Source: Hyphomicrobiales bacterium
GTDB taxonomy: Bacteria; Pseudomonadota; Alphaproteobacteria; Rhizobiales; Rhizobiaceae
Assembly: GCA_900473915.1 (NCBI GenBank)
Contig: UCNG01000007.1
Coordinates: 58,252-122,251 of the forward strand
Direction of reading: 5' to 3'
DNA length: 64,000 bases
Each line of letters opens with the position of its first letter. Position 1 is the first letter of the stretch. The translations under genes were made by a program, and so were the position numbers. Positions 10,620 through 19,288 of the stretch are shown piece by piece. The notes under the pieces were generated by a model. It ran no database searches and had not been told where the DNA came from. It was given only the letters and a program-made list of their open reading frames with translations.

Positions 10620-11417
10620 TCAGCCCGCGACAACACTCAACATTTCTTGCAGAAGGTTTCCGCTGGCACCAACGAGAGCGCCATGGCTCAACGTCGGACC
10701 ACCATAAATGATCGGCAAGGCATCGCTCGTAAGGACCGCCCCACCCGACTCACTCAAAATCAGATCAGCTGCTGCCAGATCCCAATCATGCGAATTTGGC
10801 CGAATGAAGGTACCGGCTATATCTCCTCGCGCCACCATCGCGATGCGGTATGCGAGAGAAGGAACATATGGATGAATCTTTACCCGATCTCGCCAGCTTT
10901 CTGGCAACGCCGTTACCATATTGCGCGCTGAGGCAATAATGATCTGCTCTCCAGGCCCCGGTAGGCTGGCGTGAATGGCGATACCGTTCTGCAAAGCACC
11001 GATTCCGTTGCCGGCCTCAATCAGTTCCTTACGCGCCGGACATTCCAGAACGCCAGCCAAAGGGCGCCCATTCTCGACTATGGCGATGCTTACACACCAT
11101 TGATCTTGTCCGGCAATAAATGCCCTCGTGCCATCAATGGGGTCGACCACAAACGCCCGACTGCGTTTTACAGCGGCCCGCTCATCGACAGTCTCTTCCG
11201 ATATCCAGCCATAATCTGGCCGTGCATTCAAAAGGACACCCTTCAGATAGCGATCGACTGCGAGATCGGCTTCGCTGACCGGCGACATGCCGTCTTTCAG
11301 CCAAACCTCCGGAGACTGGCCGAAATAGCGCATCGCTATGCGACCAGCCTCGCGCGCCGCCTCACGCAGAAGCACCAGATCGCTGGCAATCTCTTTATAT
11401 TTGTCAGTTTCCGGCAA
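10620..11417 (-). CDS. cysQ: inositol monophosphatase family / 3'(2'),5'-bisphosphate nucleotidase (CysQ-like)
   Basis: 265 residues. Mg-dependent phosphatase fold: SEET, DPIDGTRAF near residue 91-99 and WDLAAADLIL near 212-221 are the metal and substrate motifs. The CysQ branch hydrolyses 3'-phosphoadenosine 5'-phosphate to AMP; other members act on inositol phosphates, and the sequence alone does not fully separate them. The start codon is TTG inside the 3' end of pmbA (14-base overlap), with AAGG eight bases before it. The overlap implies coupled translation with pmbA. Confidence 0.82.
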   Translation of the reverse strand: MPETDKYKEIASDLVLLREAAREAGRIAMRYFGQSPEVWLKDGMSPVSEADLAVDRYLKGVLLNARPDYGWISEETVDERAAVKRSRAFVVDPIDGTRAFIAGQDQWCVSIAIVENGRPLAGVLECPARKELIEAGNGIGALQNGIAIHASLPGPGEQIIIASARNMVTALPESWRDRVKIHPYVPSLAYRIAMVARGDIAGTFIRPNSHDWDLAAADLILSESGGAVLTSDALPIIYGGPTLSHGALVGASGNLLQEMLSVVAG

Positions 11418-12747
11418 GGGTCATGCCTTCGATCACAAGCGTCGGTGCCGCCATCCCGAAGTTTCGGTCAATATCGGACGCTGGCGTCATATTGAGGAAC
11501 ATGTCCTTGAGATTCGAAGCAATCGTCACTTCGCTGACGGGATAGGTGACCTCGCCATTTTCAATCCAGAACCCCGATGCCCCACGGCTATACTGGCCGG
11601 CAATCATGTCCACGCCCTGCCCGAACACCTCTGTCACGTAAAAACCAGTGCCGACAGCGCGAATTAATTCTTCAGCTGTCTGCAAACCCGGCTCAATGGC
11701 AAAATTGGTGGATGCAGGGGAAACACCAGAACCGGAGCGAACGCCACGCCCATTGCCTTGCAGGCCAAGTTCACGAGCGCTCGAACCTGAAAGCAGCCAA
11801 TGACTGAGAACACCGTCCTCGACCATCGTCAAGGGCTGCCCCTCAATCCCTTCACCATCGAACGGACGCGAAGACGAACCGCGCACACGCAAAGGATTAT
11901 CGGTAACATTTATACCGCGCTTCAGAATCTGTTTTCCAAAACCGTCGCGAAGAAAGCTCGTTTTTCGCGCGACCGAAGCACCGTTGATTGCACTTGCGAG
12001 ATGTCCTGCAATGCCGCGCGCAAGGCGTGGATCATAGACGACTGTAACGGGCCCGGTCTTTGCCTGACGCGCGCCCAACCGCCTCACTGCGCGTTCACCA
12101 GCGCGACGGCCTATGTCCTCGGGTGTATCGAGATCAGCAAAATGCAGACGCGAACTGAAATCGTAATCGCGCTCCATTTTTGTACCTTCGCCCGCAATAG
12201 CCGAAACCGATCGTCCGAAGCGCGTTGCAGCGTAGTGCCCTGAAAACCCCGTGGACGTGACCAGCACCAGCCCTCCCAGACTGCGTGAAGCGCCAGCCCC
12301 TCCTGAATTCGTTACGCCGTTGACCGCCAGCGCCGCCGCTTCCGTTGCAAGCGCGTCCTGGGTGAGGCGCTCGGAATCAATCTCCATTGGGTCAAAGAGA
12401 TCAAGGTCACGAGGCGAAGCCACAAGCAGAGATGGATCGGCAAGTTGCTCATAAGGATCTTCCGGCGCAACCCGCGCCATGGCTACAGCCCGCTCTGCAA
12501 GATGGTCAGGATCGGCGCCCGCATTGGCTGAAACACTGGCAATGCGGCGACCAACAAAAACACGCAAGGCGAAATCGTCGCTTTCTGACGATTCGGTTCC
12601 CTCGACCTTGCCTAATCTCACCGAGACGCTAACAGACCGCGCCCGCATCACAACCGCGTCAGCGTGATCGGCACCAGCTCGCTTTGCTGCAGCTACGAGA
12701 AGGGCTGCCCGATCAACGAGATTATCCGCCGAACTATCTGAAATCAT
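11404..12747 (-). CDS. pmbA: TldD/PmbA family metallopeptidase subunit, PmbA branch
   Basis: 447 residues from MISDSSADNL; the frame opens ten codons earlier and neither start has a strong ribosome-binding site. PmbA (TldE) pairs with TldD to form a protease that matures microcin B17 and degrades CcdA in E. coli. Family features: EGTESSESDDFALRVFVG in the N-half, GTGFYVTEVFGQGVD and QYSRGASGFWIENGE in the C-half. PmbA is the subunit that lacks the HExxxH zinc site of TldD, and none is seen here. No tldD is in the window. It heads the operon leading to waaA-lpxK and is divergent from the antiporter gene. Confidence 0.9.
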   Translation of the reverse strand: MISDSSADNLVDRAALLVAAAKRAGADHADAVVMRARSVSVSVRLGKVEGTESSESDDFALRVFVGRRIASVSANAGADPDHLAERAVAMARVAPEDPYEQLADPSLLVASPRDLDLFDPMEIDSERLTQDALATEAAALAVNGVTNSGGAGASRSLGGLVLVTSTGFSGHYAATRFGRSVSAIAGEGTKMERDYDFSSRLHFADLDTPEDIGRRAGERAVRRLGARQAKTGPVTVVYDPRLARGIAGHLASAINGASVARKTSFLRDGFGKQILKRGINVTDNPLRVRGSSSRPFDGEGIEGQPLTMVEDGVLSHWLLSGSSARELGLQGNGRGVRSGSGVSPASTNFAIEPGLQTAEELIRAVGTGFYVTEVFGQGVDMIAGQYSRGASGFWIENGEVTYPVSEVTIASNLKDMFLNMTPASDIDRNFGMAAPTLVIEGMTLAGN

Positions 12748-12950
12748 TATACAATCCGAGTTTCCCAAGGACATCACGGCTCAACCGGGCACCGCAACTT
12801 TCGGCGAGGGAGAAACCGGGACTTGTTAAAAAATATCGTCAAACTGTTCGACAATGGGCTGATTACAGCCATATCTTGTTTCTATATTGCCGAAATCAAA
12901 GGGCTTCAAGGCAAGCCCTTCCACATTTCTCCAAATTCCAAGAGCTTGGC

Positions 12951-14798
12951 ATGGTTGCAACCGGCGGAAATCTCTATCTACAGTGTCTGATGATTTTGGG
13001 CGGCGCCATTATAGCCGCGCCGCTGTTCAAGCGATTAGGGCTTGGCACGGTCCTCGGTTATCTTGCCGCCGGCATTACGATCGGCCCTGTAGCCAGCCTC
13101 ATCGCCGATGGTGAGGAATTTCTACACTTTTCCGAACTTGGCGTTGTGTTCCTTCTCTTTATTATCGGGCTGGAGTTGAAGCCGTCGCGACTTTGGGCGC
13201 TTCGCCACTCGATTTTCGGGCTTGGCACTGCGCAGGTTCTGCTTTGCGGAGCCGCCTTGACCGCCCTCGGCATCTACTTCGCTGGCCTCAGTCCGCAAGC
13301 AGGCGTTATCATTGGTTTCGGCCTTGCACTCTCTTCTACGGCATTTGCCATGCAGGTTCTGGAAGACCGGGCCGAAACAAACCAGAAGCACGGCCAGCGG
13401 GCTTTTTCGATTCTGCTGTTTCAGGATCTCGCTATCGTGCCAATCCTTGCCATCATTCCGGCACTCTCTCCGAACGAGCCTTCACAGGCAAGTGCCGGTT
13501 TCCATCTCGCCACGGCTATCGCGGCCATAGCTGCGCTGGTCGTCGCGGGACGCTATCTTATCAATCCGATGTTCCGCATTATCGCCAACACCGGCGCTCG
13601 CGAAGTAATGATTGCAGCAGCACTCTTCGTTGTGTTGGGATCGGCCAGTTTGCTGCAGGCCGCCGGATTGTCGATGGCCATGGGTGCGTTCATTGCAGGC
13701 GTTCTGCTTGCAGAATCCTCCTATCGGCACGAACTTGAAGCGGACATTGAACCTTTTCGCGGCATTTTCCTTGGACTGTTCTTTGTTGCGGTCGGCTTGT
13801 CGCTGAACCTCACGGTGATCCTACAGTACTGGAAGATTATTCTTCTTGCGGTGCCCATCTTCATGGCAACCAAGATCGCCATCATTTATCTGCTATGCCG
13901 TATCTTCCGGTCCAGCCATAACGATGCGGTGCGGATTGCCTTTCTTCTTCCGCAGGGAGGCGAATTCGCTTTCGTTCTGTTCTCTGCGGCCTCGGCTGCA
14001 GCCATCATTTCAAGTGCTCTCGGTTCCGAGCTTGTGGCCGCTGTCACCGTATCCATGGCTCTCACGCCGCTTTCCGTGGCGATCGGATCGAAGCTGCTGA
14101 TTAAGGACAAGACTATCGATGTCATTGAGGAAAACTACGAGGGCGCAGGTTCTGACGTTTTGATGATCGGCTTTTCGCGATACGGTCAGATTGCATCGCA
14201 GATTCTTCTTGCAGGCGGTATCGACGTAACCGTGATTGACAGTTCGCCAAACCGTGTTCGTGCAGCTGGGAAATTCGGTTTCCGCATTTACTTTGGCGAT
14301 GGCACCCGTAAGGACGTGCTGGAAGCCGCTGGAATTCGAAAAGCAAAGATTGTCGCCGTCTGTACACACAAAAAGGAAACGACCAACCACATCGTCAATC
14401 TCATACAATCAGAATATCCAGATGTACGGCTGTTCGTTCGCTCCTATGACCGCGAGCATACGTTGCAATTGAGGGCTCAGGGCGTTGAATACGAACTGCG
14501 AGAAACCTTTGAGTCCGGCCTCCTTTTCGGTCAGCGGACGCTCGAAGGTCTTGGCATGGCCGAAGCACAAGCTTACGGAATTCGCGAAGACGTCCGTCAG
14601 CGCGACGAGGATCGGCTCCACGTGCAGGCATCCGAAGGAATCCTGGCGGGCCGTCACCTGCTGTTCAACAAGCCGGTCACACCAGAACCTCTGGTGAAGC
14701 CCACCCGCGAAGGCCAGCGTATCGACAAGGGTACGGACGATATCCTGTCTGCTTCACCGTCAACCGACACGGTCGGATCCCCGATCCCGGCGGAATAG
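12951..14798 (+). CDS. CPA2-family monovalent cation/proton antiporter, KefB/KefC type
   Basis: 615 residues from MVATGGNLYL; the frame is open another 89 codons upstream but that part is not hydrophobic and runs into pmbA. Residues 1-390 hold about 12 membrane segments of a Na+/H+ exchanger fold (GLGTVLGYLAAGI, FIIGLELKP, ALSSTAFAMQVL). A cytoplasmic RCK/TrkA-N domain follows, with a Rossmann motif VLMIGFSRYGQIA near residue 402-414 and a YFGDGTRKDVLEAAGI segment. It resembles KefB/KefC glutathione-gated potassium efflux systems. No ancillary KefF/KefG gene is adjacent, so glutathione gating is unproven. The protein ends in a ~70-residue disordered tail. Confidence 0.88.
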   Translation: MVATGGNLYLQCLMILGGAIIAAPLFKRLGLGTVLGYLAAGITIGPVASLIADGEEFLHFSELGVVFLLFIIGLELKPSRLWALRHSIFGLGTAQVLLCGAALTALGIYFAGLSPQAGVIIGFGLALSSTAFAMQVLEDRAETNQKHGQRAFSILLFQDLAIVPILAIIPALSPNEPSQASAGFHLATAIAAIAALVVAGRYLINPMFRIIANTGAREVMIAAALFVVLGSASLLQAAGLSMAMGAFIAGVLLAESSYRHELEADIEPFRGIFLGLFFVAVGLSLNLTVILQYWKIILLAVPIFMATKIAIIYLLCRIFRSSHNDAVRIAFLLPQGGEFAFVLFSAASAAAIISSALGSELVAAVTVSMALTPLSVAIGSKLLIKDKTIDVIEENYEGAGSDVLMIGFSRYGQIASQILLAGGIDVTVIDSSPNRVRAAGKFGFRIYFGDGTRKDVLEAAGIRKAKIVAVCTHKKETTNHIVNLIQSEYPDVRLFVRSYDREHTLQLRAQGVEYELRETFESGLLFGQRTLEGLGMAEAQAYGIREDVRQRDEDRLHVQASEGILAGRHLLFNKPVTPEPLVKPTREGQRIDKGTDDILSASPSTDTVGSPIPAE

Positions 14799-14862
14799 CA
14801 AACAGTTCGAGCGGCTCCGACGGTTTCGTAAAAGCAGGAACCGCTCTAGGAAGCCGATAAAT

Positions 14863-15738
14863 TCAAGTTGCAAGAGTTGAACTTGTCGGCACCACTTTTC
14901 CCTCGACCGCCAGTTCTATGGCGCGCTTCAATTCGTCGCGAATGTCGGCGCTCTGCTGCAGGATTTGCTCGAACTTCAGAAAATCGAGCAGTCCAATTCG
15001 TTCAACGTTGGGACGGATGAAGACATGCGGCGGGCGGATGCGGAATTTATTCTCGATGATAGAGCACATCGTGAGCTGGTTTGCACCGATCACCGCTTCA
15101 AATGTGGTTGGCATGTAATCGTCTGGTCCGACCGGGGTCCCGACAACATCAATGCCAATAACGATATCAGCCTCGTCGAATAACAAATCGAAGGGAACGG
15201 GATTGAGCAGGCCGCCATCGACCAGAATACGACCATTCCGGCGTACCGGTGCGAAAACGGGCGGGATGGCGCAGGATGCCGCGATCGCGGATCGCAGATC
15301 GCCGTCGCGAATATGAATCTCCCGAGCGGCGTGAAAGTCTGCCGCTGTGATACTCATGGGAATTTTCAGCTCTTCCACATTGGTGGGCAGGCTCGCAGGC
15401 AGAAAAACGTCCAGCACCTTCTCGATATTGAACTGGCTAACACGCAGCCCCCCCTTGAGCAATTCTACCCAACGCGCTGGACGCGTCTGCCACACGCGCC
15501 TTGCGACTTCGGAGCGGCGATTGAAAATCGCCGCCATATAGTCGTGAATTTCCCTGCCGGTCATGCCACTGGCCATTCCGGCCCCTACGATGGAGCCGAT
15601 TGAAGAACCCGCGATGGCAACCGGCTTAATGCCCAGTTCGTCAAGCACCTCGACAATATGGATATGGGCAATGCCGCGCGCCCCACCGCCGCCGAAAGCG
15701 ACGGCTATTCGGGGGGAAGACGGAATTGCCTTTTCCAA
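14863..15738 (-). CDS. patatin-like phospholipase family protein
   Basis: 291 residues. Patatin-type serine hydrolase with a Ser/Asp dyad: oxyanion loop GGGGARG at 16-22, nucleophile elbow GSSIG at 44-48 (Ser46), and the Asp in LVDGGLLNPVP near residue 172. Bacterial relatives (RssA-type) act as lipid acyl hydrolases. No signal peptide is seen. The start is TTG, with AAAGG seven bases before it; no ATG precedes the oxyanion loop. It is 11 bases behind the M16 genes and probably in their transcript. Confidence 0.88.
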   Translation of the reverse strand: MEKAIPSSPRIAVAFGGGGARGIAHIHIVEVLDELGIKPVAIAGSSIGSIVGAGMASGMTGREIHDYMAAIFNRRSEVARRVWQTRPARWVELLKGGLRVSQFNIEKVLDVFLPASLPTNVEELKIPMSITAADFHAAREIHIRDGDLRSAIAASCAIPPVFAPVRRNGRILVDGGLLNPVPFDLLFDEADIVIGIDVVGTPVGPDDYMPTTFEAVIGANQLTMCSIIENKFRIRPPHVFIRPNVERIGLLDFLKFEQILQQSADIRDELKRAIELAVEGKVVPTSSTLAT

Positions 15739-15749
15739 GTTGGCACCTT

Positions 15750-17105
15750 TCAGCTTTGGGCTGGACCGTAGATCAGAATAGCTGGTTCTGCTTCAAGCAG
15801 CTTCTTGGCAATGGCTTTCACCTGATCCAGCGTCACTGCATCAATCAGTTGCGAACGCTTGTCGATATAATCGCGCTGGAGTTCGGCTTCCTGCAAGCTC
15901 ACGAGCGTTTCGGCGATTGCCGCAGAAGAATCCAGATTGTTGACGGCATAGGATCCCTTGAGGAAGCTCTTGGCTGCGGCCAGCTCCGCTTCTGTCGGAC
16001 CATCGGCAGCCATCGCGGCAACCTGTTCACGGATGATTTTCAGCGATTCCTGCGCCTTGTCGGGTCGGGTTGCTGTCGAAATCATCAATGCTGAAACATG
16101 GTCGCGCATAACCATGGATGAGGAGACCGAATAGGCAAGGCCACGCTTTTCACGCACCTCGGCATAAAGACGCGAGGTGAAGCCACCACCCAGAATATGG
16201 TTCATCAAATAGGCAGCGAAGAACTCGGGGTCCTTGCGCGGGATAGCCGGATAGACGAAGCTGATCGAGGTCTGCGGCATATCAAAATTGAGGCTGGTGG
16301 TTGTACCGAGCGCCAATTTTGCGTCAGGCACGGGAACCAGTTCGGCCGTTGCCGGCAGTTCACCGAATACCTTATCGAGCAGTCCACCGAGATCTTTGGC
16401 GCTGATAGCCCCCACGACGCCGATTGTCAGGCGGTCCCGCGCAAAGTTCTTGCGATGAAAATTCACCAGTTCGTCGCGTGTGATCGATTGTAGCGACTTC
16501 ACGGTGCCGTCGTTGGGACGTGCATATGGATGATTGCCATAAAGAACTTCGGAAAACTTGCGCGATGCGATCGTCGAAGGGTCGCGTTGCGAAGCTTCGA
16601 TGCTGGCAACGACCTGCTGGCGAATGCGGTCGACGGCATCCTGATCAAAGCGCGGCTTGTTGACAGCAAGGGCAAGCAGACTGGTTACTGTATCGCGATT
16701 TTCGGCAAGCATGCGAATGCCGCCTGAAACCGAATCCTGCGTCGCGGAAAAGCTCATTTCCGCGCCCAGATTATCCATCCGTTCCTGAAACGCATCCGAT
16801 TTCAGATCGCCCGCGCCTTCGTCGAAAAGACCCGTCATCAGATTAGCCAACCCTTCCTTGCCGGAAGGGTCCTGCGATGTGCCGCCCTTGAACGAAAACC
16901 GCATCGAAATAAGTGGGACCGAGTCATCCTCTACCAGCCAGGCATGAATGCCTTTTGGCGAAACAACTTCCTGAATTTCGATGGCCCGTGCGGGCAAAGC
17001 GCACACAACCAACAACGTCATAGTCGCCACGTACAGGCCCAAAGCGGACCGAGCATGGCGAGACTCAAAAACACGTTTGAAGTTCAGCATGAGAATGTTC
17101 TTCAC
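15750..17105 (-). CDS. M16-family protein without zinc site
   Basis: 451 residues with an N-terminal signal sequence (hydrophobic stretch before PARAIEIQ). It has the M16 peptidase fold (VSFKGGTSQDP-like start, then HILGGGFTSRLYAEVREKRGLAYSV), but at the place of the HxxEH zinc motif it reads GLANLMTGLFDEGAG, so the zinc ligands are missing. Such inactive subunits pair with an active M16 partner, and the active one is directly upstream. The start is taken as GTG, whose GTGA overlaps the partner's stop codon; an ATG five codons further in is an alternative. Likely periplasmic and needed for substrate binding in a heterodimer. Confidence 0.88.
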   Translation of the reverse strand: MKNILMLNFKRVFESRHARSALGLYVATMTLLVVCALPARAIEIQEVVSPKGIHAWLVEDDSVPLISMRFSFKGGTSQDPSGKEGLANLMTGLFDEGAGDLKSDAFQERMDNLGAEMSFSATQDSVSGGIRMLAENRDTVTSLLALAVNKPRFDQDAVDRIRQQVVASIEASQRDPSTIASRKFSEVLYGNHPYARPNDGTVKSLQSITRDELVNFHRKNFARDRLTIGVVGAISAKDLGGLLDKVFGELPATAELVPVPDAKLALGTTTSLNFDMPQTSISFVYPAIPRKDPEFFAAYLMNHILGGGFTSRLYAEVREKRGLAYSVSSSMVMRDHVSALMISTATRPDKAQESLKIIREQVAAMAADGPTEAELAAAKSFLKGSYAVNNLDSSAAIAETLVSLQEAELQRDYIDKRSQLIDAVTLDQVKAIAKKLLEAEPAILIYGPAQS

Positions 17106-18643
17106 TGGATCGCTCCTCCCGCCCCGTTGCCGCCTACGCCTTCAGCGGATGCATTCGGGTTCTCGCGAGCACTTTGCGGCTCCGCATTTGGTGGAAGCAG
17201 GTAACTTGTTACCGATTGGTCTTTAACGAGATAACGTGTCGCCACATCCTTGATCTGGTCGACGGTAACACTCTTGATGACCTCCGGCCATTTCTGGACG
17301 TCGTCAACCGTTTGTCCCACCGATAACGACGAGCCATAGATTCTTGACATACCCGCCTGACTATCGCGCGCAAAGATAACTGCTTTCAGGAAGCGATTGC
17401 GAGCCTGATCGAGCTCGGTCTGACTGACGCCATCCTTGATGATCCGCGCGACTTCGGCTTCCACGGCCTTTTCGACATCGCCGAGCGTAGCGCCATTGCG
17501 CGGCGCACCATAAACGGAGAACGTACCGTCATCGAGCGCGTCACCGCCATAGCTCGCTCCCGTATTGGCGGCGATACCCTGTTTGACGATCAGTTCCTGG
17601 TAAAGACGCGAGCGCAATGAACCTCCCAGAATTTCACTCAGGAGATCCAGAGCGGGAGCATCTCCCGGCTTCACATTCGGGAACCGCTTTTCATTCGCGT
17701 AGGATGGCACCAGCCAGGACACACGGAATGAGGGCGTGCTGACGCGTTCGTCGTGCAGCGTCACAACGCGGGCCGCATGCTTCGCAGGCTCCTGCGGGCG
17801 CTCTCGCGGCAGGACTTCGGCGCGTTTCGGTACCTTTGCCCAGGTTTTCAGTGTCAGTTCGCGTACGCGCTCAGGTGAAACATCTCCGGCAATAATAAGC
17901 GTCGCGTTGTTCGGCGTGTAATATTGCTGATAAAAATCGATAGCGTTCTTGAGGCTCAGCTTTTCCATCTCCTGTTGCCAGCCGATGACCGGCTTGCGGT
18001 AGGGATGGTTATAGAAAAGAACGGCGTCGGTGTTTTCCATGAGCATGGACGCAGGGTTCGAATCGACCCGCATGCGGCGCTCTTCCAGAATAACGTCCCG
18101 TTCTGTTTTTACGGCCTCTTCGTTCAGGATCAGATTTTCCATCCGGTCCGATTCGAATTGCATTACCATTTCCAGAGCTTCGGGCGATACCCGCTGAAAA
18201 TAAGCCGTATAATCATAGGAGGTGAACGCATTTTCCTGCCCTCCGATGGAGGCAACTTTCGCGGAGAATTCACCTGCCGGATGATTTTTCGTTCCCTTGA
18301 ACATCAGGTGCTCAAGGAAGTGAGCAATGCCCGAAACACCGGGCGCTTCATCCGCCGACCCTACGTGATACCAGATCATCTGGGTTACGACCGGAGCGCG
18401 ATGATCCGGGATAACCACCACTTCCAGGCCGTTTGGCAAAGAAAAATGACTGACACCGTCCGACTGGGTAATTTGGGGCAGGGTTTCCTGCTCGACAGCT
18501 AGTGCGGACGTCGTTGCCGGTTGTACTTCGGCAGAGGCGGGCTGGTTATCCGCCCGGACAGCACCGCTTGCCAACGGCAATACCATTACGAAACCCAGGG
18601 CGGTGGATAATAGCAAGCGCCGGAGTGAGGGGTTATTCACCAA
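17102..18643 (-). CDS. M16-family zinc metallopeptidase
   Basis: 513 residues. Signal peptide of about 31 residues (LLLSTALGFVMVLPLASGAVRA). The inverted zinc motif HFLEH is at 108-112 and the third ligand is expected in the NEEAVKTERDVILEE stretch about 75 residues later. GGSLRSRLYQELIVKQGIA is the second-half signature of the family. Role: periplasmic degradation of short peptides, by analogy with pitrilysin/PqqL-like pairs. The start is ambiguous: TTG at 18643 has GGAG seven bases upstream, and the next codon is GTG. The C-terminus is Gly/Asn-rich. It overlaps the zinc-less partner gene by four bases. Confidence 0.92.
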   Translation of the reverse strand: MVNNPSLRRLLLSTALGFVMVLPLASGAVRADNQPASAEVQPATTSALAVEQETLPQITQSDGVSHFSLPNGLEVVVIPDHRAPVVTQMIWYHVGSADEAPGVSGIAHFLEHLMFKGTKNHPAGEFSAKVASIGGQENAFTSYDYTAYFQRVSPEALEMVMQFESDRMENLILNEEAVKTERDVILEERRMRVDSNPASMLMENTDAVLFYNHPYRKPVIGWQQEMEKLSLKNAIDFYQQYYTPNNATLIIAGDVSPERVRELTLKTWAKVPKRAEVLPRERPQEPAKHAARVVTLHDERVSTPSFRVSWLVPSYANEKRFPNVKPGDAPALDLLSEILGGSLRSRLYQELIVKQGIAANTGASYGGDALDDGTFSVYGAPRNGATLGDVEKAVEAEVARIIKDGVSQTELDQARNRFLKAVIFARDSQAGMSRIYGSSLSVGQTVDDVQKWPEVIKSVTVDQIKDVATRYLVKDQSVTSYLLPPNAEPQSARENPNASAEGVGGNGAGGAIQ

Positions 18644-18721
18644 GCGACATCTCCAATCGGTTTCATTACTACCCGGTCATTCCGGCAGCATATCAACTTT
18701 CATGCGGACAGGATCGTCCGC

Positions 18722-19288
18722 TCATTCAACTGGGGCTTTGCATTGGATCAACCGAACGATCGTGCCCCCATAGTTACGCTCTTCCAGGACAACGAATCGC
18801 TCATCCAGTTCCAATGCCGCTTCACCATCTTCTTCAAGCACCAAAAGTGCGTCAGGATTAAGCCAACCGCCTTGGAACGCTGACAAAAATGCTTTTTCCC
18901 CCATGCGCCGTCCGTAAGGGGGATCAGCAAAGACCAGATCGAACGGCTCCATCGTACCGACGATACCCAACTGGCAGGCATCGCGCCGCAAAATCTTGGT
19001 GTGCCCCTGAAGACCGAAGGCCTCGATGTTCTGGCGCAGCAATCCCCGTCCTTCGGCAGATTCTTCCACGAAGGTCGCGTAGCGGGCGCCTCGCGACAAG
19101 GCCTCCAGTCCAAGCGCACCGGTACCCGCAAACAGGTCGAGCACGCGGGCGCCCTCCACCTTATCGGGGAACTTGTGCGCAAGAATGTTGAACAGGCTCT
19201 CGCGGGTGCGGTCGGTGGTAGGACGAATAGCGTTGGTCGAGGGCGTTACGAGCGCACGCCCACGAAACTTACCGCCGACGATCCGCAC
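18722..19288 (-). CDS. rsmD: 16S rRNA (guanine966-N2)-methyltransferase
   Basis: 188 residues from a GTG start. RsmD methylates G966 of 16S rRNA on the assembled 30S subunit using S-adenosylmethionine. N-terminus RIVGGKFRGR, SAM-binding motif LDLFAGTGALGLEAL and catalytic DPPYG are in place. The frame extends far upstream to 20056, but that part is only the shadow of the rluB tail; GGAGG five bases before the GTG at 19288 and the usual length of ~187 residues settle the start. It overlaps the end of rluB by 20 bases, so translation is probably coupled. Confidence 0.93.
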   Translation of the reverse strand: MRIVGGKFRGRALVTPSTNAIRPTTDRTRESLFNILAHKFPDKVEGARVLDLFAGTGALGLEALSRGARYATFVEESAEGRGLLRQNIEAFGLQGHTKILRRDACQLGIVGTMEPFDLVFADPPYGRRMGEKAFLSAFQGGWLNPDALLVLEEDGEAALELDERFVVLEERNYGGTIVRLIQCKAPVE

